Below, one piece after another: positions 7,209 through 15,853 of a stretch of 64,000 bases of DNA. Where the stretch lies: contig NZ_WIXO01000001.1 of assembly GCF_009709575.1 (NCBI RefSeq), positions 4,280,001 through 4,344,000 of the forward strand, in the 5' to 3' direction. How positions within the stretch are numbered: position 1 is the first letter of the stretch; the number at the start of each line of letters is the position of its first letter. This DNA comes from Streptomyces taklimakanensis (GTDB lineage: Bacteria; Actinomycetota; Actinomycetes; Streptomycetales; Streptomycetaceae). A program made the translations under genes and the position numbers. The notes under the pieces are model-generated. The model saw only the letters and a list, made by a program, of their open reading frames with translations, did not search any database and had not been told where the DNA came from.

Positions 7209-8963
7209 GTGCCGCAACCGCTCGACGCCGCCGCGGTGCGGAACTGGTGCGCCCAGGCGCTCGACGCGCTGGGCCGGAACCGCGAGACGATCGACGCGAT
7301 CAACGTCTATCCGGTGGCCGACTCCGACACCGGAACCAACCTCTACCTCACCGTGGAGTCCGCCGCCCGGGCCGTGGAGGCGGCCTGCGTGGGGCGGCCC
7401 ACCCCGACCCAGGCGATCCGGGCCATGGCCCACGGCGCGCTGATCGGCGCGCGAGGCAACTCCGGAACGATCCTGGCGCAGTTGTTGCGCGGGATGGCCG
7501 AGGAGATCGCGACGCGGGAGGACGGCGGGAACGGCCTGGAGACTCCAGGCGGAGCGGCGACCATCGACGACGCCGTGACCACCGCGACCACCGTGGACGC
7601 CGCAACCGCCGTGGACGACGCCGAACTGCTGCGGCGCGCGCTGCGGCGGGCCGCCGGCTCGGCCCGGGCGGCGGTGGCGCGTCCGGTGGAGGGGACCGTG
7701 CTCACGGTCGCCGACGCCGCGGCCGAGGGCGCCCGGAACGCCACCGGGGACTGCGCCGCGGTGGCCCGCGCCGCCTGGCGGGCCGCCGGCACGGCCCTGG
7801 ACACCACCCCCGACCGGCTTCCGGTGCTCGCCCGCGCGGGCGTGGTGGACGCCGGCGGATACGGCCTGGTCACGGTCCTGGGCGCGCTGGTCGGGGCGCT
7901 CTCCGGGGAGCGCCCGGCGGACCCGGCCGCCGGTGCCCCCGGGGTTGCTGCGGACCTGTCGCGGCGGCCGTGTCCCGCTTCGGGGCCCGAGCACCCCGGC
8001 GGGCCCGGCGGTGACACGGCCGGTACGGCCGGCACGGACGTGCCCGAGGGCCCGGCCTACGAGGTCGTCTACCTGCTGGAGGCCGACGACGGGGCCGTCG
8101 ACGCCCTGCGCACCCGGCTGGACGCCCTCGGCGACAGTCTGGTGGTGGTCGGCGGCGACGGGCTGTGGAACGTCCACGTCCACGTGGACGACGCCGGCGC
8201 CGCCGTGGAGGCCGGCATCGAGGCGGGTCGCCCCTTCCGCATCGGCATCACCCACTTCGGCGGCGGCCCCGCTCGGCGCGCCGAACACGTCGCGGACCCG
8301 CCCCTGCCCCGTGCCGTGGTCGCGGTGGTGCCCGGCGACGGACTCGCGGAGCTGTACACCGAGGCGGGCGCCACGACCGTCACCGTGTGCCCCGGGGAGT
8401 CGCCCGCAGCCGGCGAGCTGGCGCAGGCCCTGCGCAGGACGGGCGCAGCCGAGGTCGTCCTGCTGCCCAACGACCCCGACCTGCGGCACACCGCCGCCGC
8501 GGCCGCCGAGCGGGCCCGCGCCGAAGGGCTGAGGGTCGCCATCGTCCCCACCCGCTCCCCGGTGCAGGGCATCGCGGCGCTCGCGGTCCACGAGCCCGGC
8601 CGCCGCTTCGACGAGGACGTCGTGGCCATGACTGCGGCTGCCGGAGCCACCCGGTACGGCGAGGTGTGCGTCGCCGAGCGACAGGCCTGGACCACCGCCG
8701 GCGTCTGCCAGGCCGGGGACGTCCTGGGCCTGATCGAGGGGGACGTGGCGCTGATCGGCACGGAACCGGCGCGGGTGGCCGCGGCCGTGCTGGACCGGAT
8801 GCTCGCGGGCGGCGGGGAACTGGTCACCCTGGTGATCGGCGCGGACGCCCCGAAGGGGTTGGCCGACCGGCTGGAGGAGCACGTGAGGCGGACCCACCTG
8901 GCCGTCGACACCCTCGTCCACGAGGGGCGGCAGGGCGGACCGCTGCTCATCGGCGTGGAGTGA
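7209..8963 (+). CDS. DAK2-domain protein, fatty acid kinase FakA-like
   Basis: This is a 584-residue protein. The N-terminal DAK2/DhaL domain (about 1-200) has VYPVADSDTGTNLYLT, whose aspartates bind Mg-ATP, and GARGNSGTILAQLLRG. The C-terminal half (about 280-584) has the FakA-type domain with NVHVHVDDAGAAVEAG and VVAVVPGDGLAELY. In Firmicutes FakA phosphorylates fatty acids held by FakB, and the same architecture suggests this role here. Two low-complexity inserts (about 105-140 and 235-280) are Ala/Gly/Pro-rich and probably linkers. GTG at 7209 has a perfect AGGAGG upstream. The next gene, recG, starts about 60 bases downstream, a common pairing. Confidence 0.85.
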   Translation: MPQPLDAAAVRNWCAQALDALGRNRETIDAINVYPVADSDTGTNLYLTVESAARAVEAACVGRPTPTQAIRAMAHGALIGARGNSGTILAQLLRGMAEEIATREDGGNGLETPGGAATIDDAVTTATTVDAATAVDDAELLRRALRRAAGSARAAVARPVEGTVLTVADAAAEGARNATGDCAAVARAAWRAAGTALDTTPDRLPVLARAGVVDAGGYGLVTVLGALVGALSGERPADPAAGAPGVAADLSRRPCPASGPEHPGGPGGDTAGTAGTDVPEGPAYEVVYLLEADDGAVDALRTRLDALGDSLVVVGGDGLWNVHVHVDDAGAAVEAGIEAGRPFRIGITHFGGGPARRAEHVADPPLPRAVVAVVPGDGLAELYTEAGATTVTVCPGESPAAGELAQALRRTGAAEVVLLPNDPDLRHTAAAAAERARAEGLRVAIVPTRSPVQGIAALAVHEPGRRFDEDVVAMTAAAGATRYGEVCVAERQAWTTAGVCQAGDVLGLIEGDVALIGTEPARVAAAVLDRMLAGGGELVTLVIGADAPKGLADRLEEHVRRTHLAVDTLVHEGRQGGPLLIGVE

Positions 8964-9024
8964 CGGGACGCCCGACCCCGGGTCGCGCGCCCGCGCTGTC
9001 GGTGCCGTGGTGTGCAATGGGGGC

Positions 9025-11292
9025 GTGCCCGAGCTGGAAGAGACCCGGAAAGACCCGCTGACGGAGCCGCTGAGGAAGGCGCTCGGCGGCACCACCGCGA
9101 AGGTGATGGCCGAGCACCTCGGCCTGAACACCGTCGGGGACCTGCTGCACCACTACCCGCGCAGGTACGCCGAGCGCGGCGAGCTGACCCGGCTCGCCGA
9201 CCTGCCGCTGGACGAGCACGTCACCGTCGTCGCCCAGGTCGCCGACGCCCGGGTGCACACCTTCAACCACGGGCGCGGCAAGCGACTGGAGGTCACCCTC
9301 ACCGACGGCAGCGGCCGTCTCCAACTGGTCTTCTTCGGCAGGACGGTCCATCACCACCACCGGGAACTGCTGCCCGGCCGCCGCGGGATGTTCGCCGGCA
9401 AGGTCGGGGTCTTCAACCGCAGGCTCCAGCTCTCCCACCCGGCCTACGAACTGCTGGGCGCCGACAGCGACGCGGACGCGCCGGCCGCGTTCGCCGGGCG
9501 GTTGATGCCGATCTACCCGGCCTGCAAGCAGATGGAGTCCTGGAAGATCGCCAAGGCCGTCGACACCGTCCTGGGGGCCCTGAGGGCCACCGGATGGGCC
9601 GGGGTCGCCGATCCGCTGCCCGCCGCGCTGCGCACCGAACGCGCTCTGCCCACCCTGCCGGAGGCACTGGAGAAGGTCCACCAGCCGCACTCCAAGGCCG
9701 ACCTGGAGCAGGCGCGGGCCCGACTGAAGTGGGACGAGGCGTTCGTCCTCCAGGTCGCCCTGGCCCGCCGCCGCCTCGCCGAGGGCCAGTTGCCCGCCGT
9801 GCCCCGCAAGCCGCGCGAGGGCGGCCTGCTGGACGCCTTCGACGCCCGGCTGCCGTTCACCCTCACCGACGGACAGCGGACCGTCAGCCGGGAGATCTTC
9901 GAGGACCTGGCCGGCGAGCACCCCATGCACCGACTCCTCCAGGGAGAGGTCGGCTCCGGCAAGACGCTGGTGGCGCTGCGGGCCATGCTCGCGGTGGTGG
10001 ACGCGGGCGGGCAGGCCGCGCTGCTGGCCCCCACCGAGGTGCTGGCCCAGCAACACCACCGGTCGATCACCGAGATGATGGGCGAGCTGGCCGAGGGCGG
10101 GATGCTCGGCGGCCCGGAGCACGCCACCAAGGTGGTGCTGCTCACCGGCTCGATGGGCGCCGCGGCCCGTCGTCGGGCCCTGCTGGAGCTGGCCACCGGC
10201 GAGGCCGGGATCGTGATCGGCACCCACGCCCTGATCGAGGACGCGGTGCGGTTCCACGACCTGGGCCTGGTCGTGGTCGACGAGCAGCACCGCTTCGGCG
10301 TCGAACAGCGCGACGCCCTGCGCTCCAAGGGGAAGCAGCCCCCGCACCTGCTGGTGATGACGGCGACGCCCATTCCGCGCACGGTGGCGATGACCGTCTT
10401 CGGCGACCTGGAGACCTCCGTCCTGGACCAGCTCCCGGCCGGCCGCTCGCCCATCGCCAGCCACGTGGTGCCCGCCGCGGAGAAGCCCCACTTCCTGGCG
10501 CGCGCCTGGGAACGGGTGCGCGAGGAGGTGGCCGCCGGGCACCAGGCGTACGTGGTCTGTCCGCGCATCGGCGACGAGGAGGAGCAGGAGGCCGCGGGCG
10601 CCGGCCGCGCGGGAACGGGCGGCGGCGACGGTGGCCCGGGGGCCGACGGGGAGGGAGCCGGCGCGGACGGCGATCGGCGTCCGCCACTGGCCGTCCTGGA
10701 CGTCGCCGCGCGGCTCGCCGACGGGCCGCTGGAGGGGCTGCGCGTCGCAGCGCTGCACGGCCGGATGCAGCCGGACGCCAAGGACGAGGTGATGCGCCGC
10801 TTCGCCGCCGGCGAGGTGGACGTCCTGGTGGCCACCACCGTGGTCGAGGTCGGGGTGAACGTCCCCAACGCCACCGTGATGGTGATCATGGACGCGGACC
10901 GGTTCGGCGTCTCCCAGCTCCACCAGCTCCGCGGCCGGGTCGGACGCGGCAGCGCGCCGGGGCTGTGCCTGCTGGTCAGCGAGGCCCCCGACGGCAGCCC
11001 GGCGCGAGCCCGACTGGGGGCGGTCGCCGCGACGCTGGACGGCTTCGAGCTCTCCCGGATCGACCTGGAGCAGCGTCGTGAGGGCGACGTGCTGGGACAG
11101 GCGCAGTCCGGCACCCGGTCGTCGCTGCGGATGCTCGCCGTCATCGATGACGAGGAGGTCATCGTCGACGCCCGCGAGAAGGCGACCGCGCTCGTCGCCG
11201 ACGACCCCGGCCTGGAGCGGCTGCCCGAACTCCGCGTCGCCCTGGAGGCCCTGCTCGACGAGGAGCGCGAGGAGTACCTGGAGAAGGGGTGA
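9025..11292 (+). CDS. recG: ATP-dependent DNA helicase RecG
   Basis: This protein of about 755 residues remodels stalled replication forks and branches Holliday junctions. The N-terminal wedge/OB domain includes VTVVAQVADARVHTF. The helicase core has Walker A GEVGSGKTLVALRA, DEQH in VVVDEQHRFGVEQR, TATPIPRT (motif III) and QLRGRVGRG (motif VI). An acidic, glycine-rich insert of about 35 residues (encoded near 10575-10685) sits between the two helicase lobes and is probably a surface loop. The start is uncertain: GTG at 9025 or at 9007/9010 are all in frame and none has a good ribosome-binding site. Confidence 0.95.
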   Translation: MPELEETRKDPLTEPLRKALGGTTAKVMAEHLGLNTVGDLLHHYPRRYAERGELTRLADLPLDEHVTVVAQVADARVHTFNHGRGKRLEVTLTDGSGRLQLVFFGRTVHHHHRELLPGRRGMFAGKVGVFNRRLQLSHPAYELLGADSDADAPAAFAGRLMPIYPACKQMESWKIAKAVDTVLGALRATGWAGVADPLPAALRTERALPTLPEALEKVHQPHSKADLEQARARLKWDEAFVLQVALARRRLAEGQLPAVPRKPREGGLLDAFDARLPFTLTDGQRTVSREIFEDLAGEHPMHRLLQGEVGSGKTLVALRAMLAVVDAGGQAALLAPTEVLAQQHHRSITEMMGELAEGGMLGGPEHATKVVLLTGSMGAAARRRALLELATGEAGIVIGTHALIEDAVRFHDLGLVVVDEQHRFGVEQRDALRSKGKQPPHLLVMTATPIPRTVAMTVFGDLETSVLDQLPAGRSPIASHVVPAAEKPHFLARAWERVREEVAAGHQAYVVCPRIGDEEEQEAAGAGRAGTGGGDGGPGADGEGAGADGDRRPPLAVLDVAARLADGPLEGLRVAALHGRMQPDAKDEVMRRFAAGEVDVLVATTVVEVGVNVPNATVMVIMDADRFGVSQLHQLRGRVGRGSAPGLCLLVSEAPDGSPARARLGAVAATLDGFELSRIDLEQRREGDVLGQAQSGTRSSLRMLAVIDDEEVIVDAREKATALVADDPGLERLPELRVALEALLDEEREEYLEKG

Positions 11293-11443
11293 GCCACCAG
11301 CGCCCGCGGAAGGCGGCACGGAACGTCGCCGTCGGCGGTGGGCGGAGGGGCGCGCGGCGGGCCGACGCCTCCGCCGGCACCTATCGTGGTGGTCGGCGGC
11401 CCTCGGGCCCACCACCGCCCAGGACCCGAGGAACGATGCAGCG

Positions 11444-12061
11444 ATGACCCGCGTGATCGCCGGAGCCGCCGGAGGACGACGGTTGGCGGTGCCGCCCGGC
11501 CGGGGCACCCGCCCGACCTCCGACCGGGCGCGCGAGGGACTGTTCTCCACCTGGGAGTCGCTGCACGGGCCGTTGACGGGGCTGCGGGTGCTCGATTTGT
11601 ACGGAGGGTCGGGAGCGGTGGGTCTGGAGGCGCTCTCGCGCGGCGCGGCCCACGCGCTGCTGGTCGAGTCCGATGCCCGGGCCGTGCGCACCATCCGCCG
11701 AAACGTCCGTGAACTGGGCCTGCCCGGCGCCGAGGTGAGGCCGGGCCGGGCCGAGCAGGTGGCGCGCGGTCCCGCCCCCGACGAGCCGTACGACCTGGTG
11801 TTCCTCGACCCGCCGTACGTCGTCACGGACGACGAGCTGCGCGAGATCCTTCTCACACTCGACGCCGGAGGATGGATCGCGGGCGACGCCCTGGTCACCG
11901 TGGAACGCAGCACCAGGGGCGGTGAATTCGGCTGGCCGGCGGGCTTCGAGGGGCTGCGCTCCCGCCGCTACGGCGAGGGGACGCTCTGGTACGGTCGCGC
12001 CGCCGAAAGCGCCGGCAGGGTCGGCGGGACCGGCGATCAGGAAGCCGCAGAAGCACCATGA
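11444..12061 (+). CDS. rsmD: 16S rRNA (guanine966-N2)-methyltransferase
   Basis: This 205-residue SAM-dependent enzyme methylates G966 of 16S rRNA. It begins MTRVIAGAAGGRRLAVPPG, with the RsmD substrate motif TRPTSDRAREGLFS, the SAM loop VLDLYGGSGAVGLEALSRG and the catalytic FLDPPYV (DPPY). ATG at 11444 is used; the open frame extends far upstream, but the family always begins at this point. The stop overlaps an upstream candidate start of coaD (ATGA at 12058-12061). The rsmD-coaD pairing is widely conserved. Confidence 0.95.
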   Translation: MTRVIAGAAGGRRLAVPPGRGTRPTSDRAREGLFSTWESLHGPLTGLRVLDLYGGSGAVGLEALSRGAAHALLVESDARAVRTIRRNVRELGLPGAEVRPGRAEQVARGPAPDEPYDLVFLDPPYVVTDDELREILLTLDAGGWIAGDALVTVERSTRGGEFGWPAGFEGLRSRRYGEGTLWYGRAAESAGRVGGTGDQEAAEAP

Positions 12062-12087
12062 CCCGCACGGAGAGCGAGGAGACGCCA

Positions 12088-12567
12088 GTGCGCCGCGCCG
12101 TCTGTCCGGGGTCCTTCGACCCCATCACCAACGGGCACCTCGACATCATCGCCCGCGCCTCCAAGCTCTACGACGAGGTGTACGTCGCGGTGATGATCAA
12201 CAAGTCCAAGAAGGGCCTGTTCACGGTCGACGAGCGCATCGACCTGATCCGCGAGGTGACCGGCGACTACGGCAACGTACGGGTCGAGGCCTTCCACGGC
12301 CTGCTGGTGGACTTCTGCAAGCAGCGCGACATCCCCGCCATCGTCAAGGGCCTGCGGGCGGTCAGCGACTTCGACTACGAACTGCAGATGGCCCAGATGA
12401 ACAACGGCCTCTCCGGCGTGGAGACACTGTTCGTACCGACGAACCCGACCTACAGCTTCCTCTCCTCCAGCCTGGTCAAGGAGGTCGCGACCTGGGGCGG
12501 GGACGTCTCCCATCTGGTGCCGCCCGCCGTCCTCGCGGCCCTGCGCGGACGCCTCGCCCGCTCCTGA
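12088..12567 (+). CDS. coaD: Phosphopantetheine adenylyltransferase
   Basis: This 159-residue enzyme transfers AMP to 4'-phosphopantetheine in coenzyme A synthesis. Motifs are CPGSFDPITNGHLD (nucleotidyltransferase HxGH-type site), VKGLRAVSDFDYELQMAQMN, and NPTYSFLSSSLVKEVA with the ISSTxVR-like block. The GTG at 12088 is preferred because GAGGAGA lies six bases upstream and the protein then has the standard length. An ATG at 12058, overlapping the rsmD stop, would add ten residues. It is probably in one operon with rsmD. Confidence 0.95.
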   Translation: MRRAVCPGSFDPITNGHLDIIARASKLYDEVYVAVMINKSKKGLFTVDERIDLIREVTGDYGNVRVEAFHGLLVDFCKQRDIPAIVKGLRAVSDFDYELQMAQMNNGLSGVETLFVPTNPTYSFLSSSLVKEVATWGGDVSHLVPPAVLAALRGRLARS

Positions 12568-12649
12568 GCCCCCGAACCGCGGCCGTCGTTTCCGGGCCCC
12601 GCCCCGGTTCGCTCCCGGCATCCGGTGTCGCGCGGGCCCGCGGTGCCCG

Positions 12650-12655
12650 TACAGT
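12650..12655 (+). promoter_or_regulatory. -10 box, leaderless-type promoter of the DivIVA-like gene
   Basis: TACAGT ends seven bases before the GTG start at 12663 and there is no ribosome-binding site between. The spacing fits transcription beginning at the start codon. Confidence 0.5.
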
Positions 12656-12662
12656 CGCACCC

Positions 12663-13814
12663 GTGGACGTACAGCAGAAACTCGACGACATCGTCGCGGC
12701 GGTCGAGAGCGCCCGCTCCATGCCCATGTCGGCCTCCTGCGTGGTCAACCGCGCGGAGCTGCTGGCCATGCTGGAGGAGGTGCGGCAGGCGCTGCCCGGC
12801 TCGCTCGCCCAGGCGCAGGAGCTCATCGGCGACCGGGAGCAGATGATCGCCGAGGCCCGGCAGGAGGCCCAGCGGATCATCGACTCCGCGCAGGCCGAAC
12901 GCGGTTCGCTCGTCTCCGGCACCGAGGTCGCCCGCCGTGCCCAGGAGGAGGCCGACCACATCCTCGCCCGGGCCCGTCAGGAGGCCGAGGAGATCCGTGC
13001 CGAGGCCGACGACTACGTCGACAGCAAGCTCGCCAACTTCGAGGTCGTGCTCAGCAAGACCATCGGCTCGGTCGACCGCGGGCGCGAGAAGCTCCTCGGC
13101 CGCGACACCGGCGCCGACCCCTACGCCGAGGAGCACGGCGAGGACGTCCCCGAGCGCTCCGCGGACCCCGAGGAGCTGCGTCGCCGTGCCGACTCGTACG
13201 TGGAGGCCCAGTTCCGGGCCTTCGAGGCGGTCCTCTCCAAGACCCTGGAGGCGGTCGGGCGCGGCCGGCAGAAACTCACCGGCCACCGCCCCATCGACGA
13301 GCTGGGCGCCCATCTCGCGGCCCAGGACGAGCAGGCCCCGCAGCAGAGCGACGCCGACTACCTCGCCGACCTCGCCGCCGTCGCCCGGGATCCGGCCCCC
13401 GCCACCGTGCAACACCACCCCGGGGACCCGGTCCACCGGATGCAGCCGGCGGCGGAGTACGAGCCGCAACAGCCGGCGGCCGATCCGTACCCGTCGTACG
13501 ACTACCGGCAGGCCCAGCAGCCGCAGCAGGTCGAGGGGTACGGCTATCCCCAGGAGTACGGGCAGCAGGACCCGTACGGCTACCGGCAGGCCCAGCAGGA
13601 CGACTACGGGCAGCCGGCGGCCGATCCGTACCCGTCGTACGACTACCGGCAGGCCCAGCAGCCGCAGCAGGTCGAGGGGTACGGCTATCCCCAGGAGTAC
13701 GGCCGGCAGGAGCAGGTGCCCGCGCCGCCGCCCGCCGCGCTCGACGAGACCAGCTTCTTCGACACCGGCATGATCGACATGGAGCAGCTCAGGCAGTACG
13801 AGCAGGGCCGCTGA
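12663..13814 (+). CDS. Coiled-coil DivIVA-like / F0F1 subunit-B-like cell division protein
   Basis: This 383-residue protein resembles the conserved Streptomyces protein encoded between coaD and yceD. Residues 1-190 are charged heptad repeats (RQEAQRIIDSAQAERG, ARQEAEEIRAEADDY), so a coiled coil is likely. VVLSKTIGSVDRGREKLLG and AVLSKTLEAVGRGRQKLTG show an internal repeat. Residues about 260-360 are disordered and rich in Gln, Tyr and Pro, containing a 47-codon unit duplicated in frame (92 identical bases). The C-terminus FFDTGMIDMEQLRQYEQGR looks like a conserved tail. There is no membrane segment. A role in polar growth or cell-envelope scaffolding is inferred from the fold type only. The start is fixed by the leaderless-type promoter. 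Confidence 0.8.
   Translation: MDVQQKLDDIVAAVESARSMPMSASCVVNRAELLAMLEEVRQALPGSLAQAQELIGDREQMIAEARQEAQRIIDSAQAERGSLVSGTEVARRAQEEADHILARARQEAEEIRAEADDYVDSKLANFEVVLSKTIGSVDRGREKLLGRDTGADPYAEEHGEDVPERSADPEELRRRADSYVEAQFRAFEAVLSKTLEAVGRGRQKLTGHRPIDELGAHLAAQDEQAPQQSDADYLADLAAVARDPAPATVQHHPGDPVHRMQPAAEYEPQQPAADPYPSYDYRQAQQPQQVEGYGYPQEYGQQDPYGYRQAQQDDYGQPAADPYPSYDYRQAQQPQQVEGYGYPQEYGRQEQVPAPPPAALDETSFFDTGMIDMEQLRQYEQGR
13470..13702 (+). repeat. 92-bp perfect direct repeat (period 141 bp) in coding DNA
   Basis: Bases 13470-13561 are repeated identically at 13611-13702, an offset of 141 bases or exactly 47 codons. Both copies encode QPAADPYPSYDYRQAQQ followed by PQQVEGYGYPQEYG. The intervening part holds a shorter third echo (YRQAQQ). 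It is a recent in-frame tandem duplication in the disordered tail. Confidence 0.95.
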
Positions 13815-13950
13815 CCGGAGGGCCGGGCCGCTCGCGGCGGCCCGGCCCGGCCCGATTGGGCCTCCGGCGAACCGTCCAGTATCCTGGCCATTCGGTCGTG
13901 GTACGCCCGCGACTTCGGCTGCCCAGAACGCAGGAATGTGGAGCCGGCCG

Positions 13951-14610
13951 GTGTCAGACCGTAGAAAGCAGGAAGCCCTGAACGCCCCCCTCGACCCTCG
14001 TTCCCCCCTCGTGTTGGACACACGCGAGCTGGGGCGTCGTCCCGGTGCGCTCAAGGAGCTCTCCCGCACGGTTCCGGCGCCCGGGGACCTCGGCATCGAG
14101 GTCATCGGAGTGCCGGAGGGCGCCTCCATGGAGCTCGACCTCCGCCTGGAGTCGGTCATGGACGGGGTGCTCGTCACGGGCACCGCCCGTGCACCGCTCA
14201 CGGGGGAGTGCGTAAGGTGTCTGGAGCCGCTGGAGCAGCAGTGCGAGGCGGACTTCCAGGAGTTGTTCTCCTACCCCGACGCCGACGACCGGAGCCGCCC
14301 CGCGGACACCGGCGACGACGCCGAGGACGAGGAGACGTTCCGGCTCGAGGGCGACCTGCTCGACCTCGAGCCCGTGCTGCGCGACGCGGTGGTGCTCTCG
14401 CTGCCGCTGCAGCCCGTGTGCCGGGAGGACTGCCCCGGACTGTGCCCCCGCTGTGGGGCGCGGCTCGCGGACGATCCCGACCACGACCACAACGAGGCCG
14501 CCGACATCAGGTGGGCGGCGCTCGAAGGACTCGCCGACTCCATGCGGGGCGGCGAGAAGGCCGAAGACAACGACCCCCGCAGCGACGGGGACGATTCACA
14601 GGAGAAATAG
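13951..14610 (+). CDS. DUF177 / YceD family protein
   Basis: This 219-residue homologue of YceD is conserved in nearly all bacteria next to rpmF and linked to 23S rRNA or ribosome assembly. Visible features are ELGRRPGALKELSRTVPAP, the pair of cysteines in LTGECVRCLEPL, and a C-terminal zinc-ribbon-like CREDCPGLCPRCGARLADDPDHDHN, cited here in two parts, which is typical of the family. The last 30 residues are acidic. GTG at 13951 is chosen over ATG at 13936 because GGAG lies upstream at a usable distance; either is in frame. The gene is followed by rpmF after two bases, the usual yceD-rpmF operon. Confidence 0.88.
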   Translation: MSDRRKQEALNAPLDPRSPLVLDTRELGRRPGALKELSRTVPAPGDLGIEVIGVPEGASMELDLRLESVMDGVLVTGTARAPLTGECVRCLEPLEQQCEADFQELFSYPDADDRSRPADTGDDAEDEETFRLEGDLLDLEPVLRDAVVLSLPLQPVCREDCPGLCPRCGARLADDPDHDHNEAADIRWAALEGLADSMRGGEKAEDNDPRSDGDDSQEK

Positions 14611-14612
14611 CC

Positions 14613-14786
14613 GTGGCTGTTCCGAAGCGGAAGATGTCGCGCAGCAACACGCGCCACCGCCGGTCGCAGTGGAAGGCTGCGGTCCCCACCCTGGTGAAGT
14701 GCGAGCGCTGCCAGGAGCCCCGTCAGCAGCACATCGCCTGCCCGAACTGCGGCACCTACAACCGCCGCCAGGTCCTCGAGGTCTGA
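14613..14786 (+). CDS. rpmF: 50S ribosomal protein L32, zinc-binding form
   Basis: A 57-residue protein beginning MAVPKRKMSRSNTRHRRSQW, with Cys pairs CERC and CPNC forming a zinc ribbon, the zinc-dependent L32 form. GTG at 14613 has an AGGAGAA upstream at the end of yceD. It lies between yceD and rnc, and all three are probably cotranscribed. Confidence 0.97.
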   Translation: MAVPKRKMSRSNTRHRRSQWKAAVPTLVKCERCQEPRQQHIACPNCGTYNRRQVLEV

Positions 14787-14793
14787 TCGGCGG

Positions 14794-15651
14794 GTGACGG
14801 GCTCCATGTCAGACGCCACTACGCCTGGAGGCTCCCCCCGCCCCGACGGGGGTGAGGCGGTGGCGCAGGCGGGTCTGGTGGACGCGGCCTCGTCCCTCAC
14901 GCTTCTGGAAGGGCGGCTCGGGTACCGACTCGACGCCGCCCTTCTGACGCGTGCGCTGACGCACCGCAGCTACGCGTACGAGAACGGCGGTCTGCCCACC
15001 AACGAGCGCCTGGAGTTCCTCGGGGACTCCGTCCTGGGCCTGGTGGTCACCGACGCCCTCTACCGCACCCACCCCGACCTGCCCGAGGGCCAACTGGCCA
15101 AGCTGCGCGCCGCGGTGGTCAACTCGCGGGCGCTCGCCGGGGTCGCACGCGGCCTCGACCTGGGCGCCTTCGTCCGGCTCGGCCGGGGCGAGGAGGGCAC
15201 CGGGGGCAGGGACAAGGCGTCGATCCTCGCGGACACCCTGGAGGCCGTGATCGGCGCGGTCTACCTGGACCTGGGACTGGAATCGGCGAGCGAGCTGGTC
15301 CACCGGCTCTTCGACCCGCTGATCGAGGAGTCCTCCAACCTCGGCGCCGGACTGGACTGGAAGACCAGCCTCCAGGAGCTGACCGCGGCCGAGGGGCTGG
15401 GAGTCCCGGAGTACCTGGTCAGCGAGACCGGCCCCGACCACGAGAAGACCTTCACGGCTGCCGCCCGCGTCGGTGGTGTCGCGTACGGCACCGGCACCGG
15501 CCGCAGCAAGAAGGAAGCCGAGCAACAGGCGGCCGAGGCCGCCTGGCGCGCGATCCGGGCCGCCGCCGACCGGAACGGCGACGGACCACCGTCGGAGGAG
15601 CGGACCGAGGGCGACCAGACCGGGGAGCAGACCGCCGAAAGGGTCTCCTGA
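14794..15651 (+). CDS. rnc: Ribonuclease III
   Basis: This double-strand-specific endoribonuclease of 285 residues (281 if ATG 14806 is used) processes rRNA precursors and regulates mRNAs. In Streptomyces the orthologue AbsB is needed for antibiotic production. The catalytic segment NERLEFLGDSVLGLVVTDAL and the acidic DKASILADTLEAVIGAVYLD are in the N-terminal nuclease domain. GTGRSKKEAEQQAAEAAWRA lies in the C-terminal dsRNA-binding domain. The first 25 residues and the acidic last 25 are variable. The gene follows rpmF by seven bases and ends before a strong hairpin at 15726-15760. Confidence 0.95.
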   Translation: MTGSMSDATTPGGSPRPDGGEAVAQAGLVDAASSLTLLEGRLGYRLDAALLTRALTHRSYAYENGGLPTNERLEFLGDSVLGLVVTDALYRTHPDLPEGQLAKLRAAVVNSRALAGVARGLDLGAFVRLGRGEEGTGGRDKASILADTLEAVIGAVYLDLGLESASELVHRLFDPLIEESSNLGAGLDWKTSLQELTAAEGLGVPEYLVSETGPDHEKTFTAAARVGGVAYGTGTGRSKKEAEQQAAEAAWRAIRAAADRNGDGPPSEERTEGDQTGEQTAERVS

Positions 15652-15725
15652 AGCCTCCTGACCGGCGGATCGGCCGAAACGGTCGGCTCTCGCGCCACCC
15701 GTCCGCGTCCCTTCCCGTACGCCCG

Positions 15726-15760
15726 ACGCCCACCCGCCCGGAACAAGGGCGGGTGGGCGT
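15726..15760 (+). terminator. Strong hairpin terminator after rnc
   Basis: A 14-bp perfect stem pairs 15726-15739 with 15747-15760 around a seven-base loop (GGAACAA). There is no clear T run, as usual in Streptomyces. It separates the yceD-rpmF-rnc operon from mutM. Confidence 0.8.
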
Positions 15761-15853
15761 GCGTTCCGCCGAGCACCCGGGCGTGCGCTTCGGCGCCGCC
15801 GGCCGGTCCGGCGGCCCGTTCCGTCCGCCCCGTCCGTCCACGAGGAGTCGTCG

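Noticed and set aside
11922..12662. An upstream extension of the DivIVA-like frame across coaD
   Set aside because: The region is coaD in another frame; the DivIVA-like start at 12663 fits the -10 box and the protein family.
14811..14870. A second copy of the thiL-type palindromic insertion at the rnc 5' end
   Set aside because: Both are C/G tracts with CTCC/GGAG words, but no extended identity could be aligned by eye.
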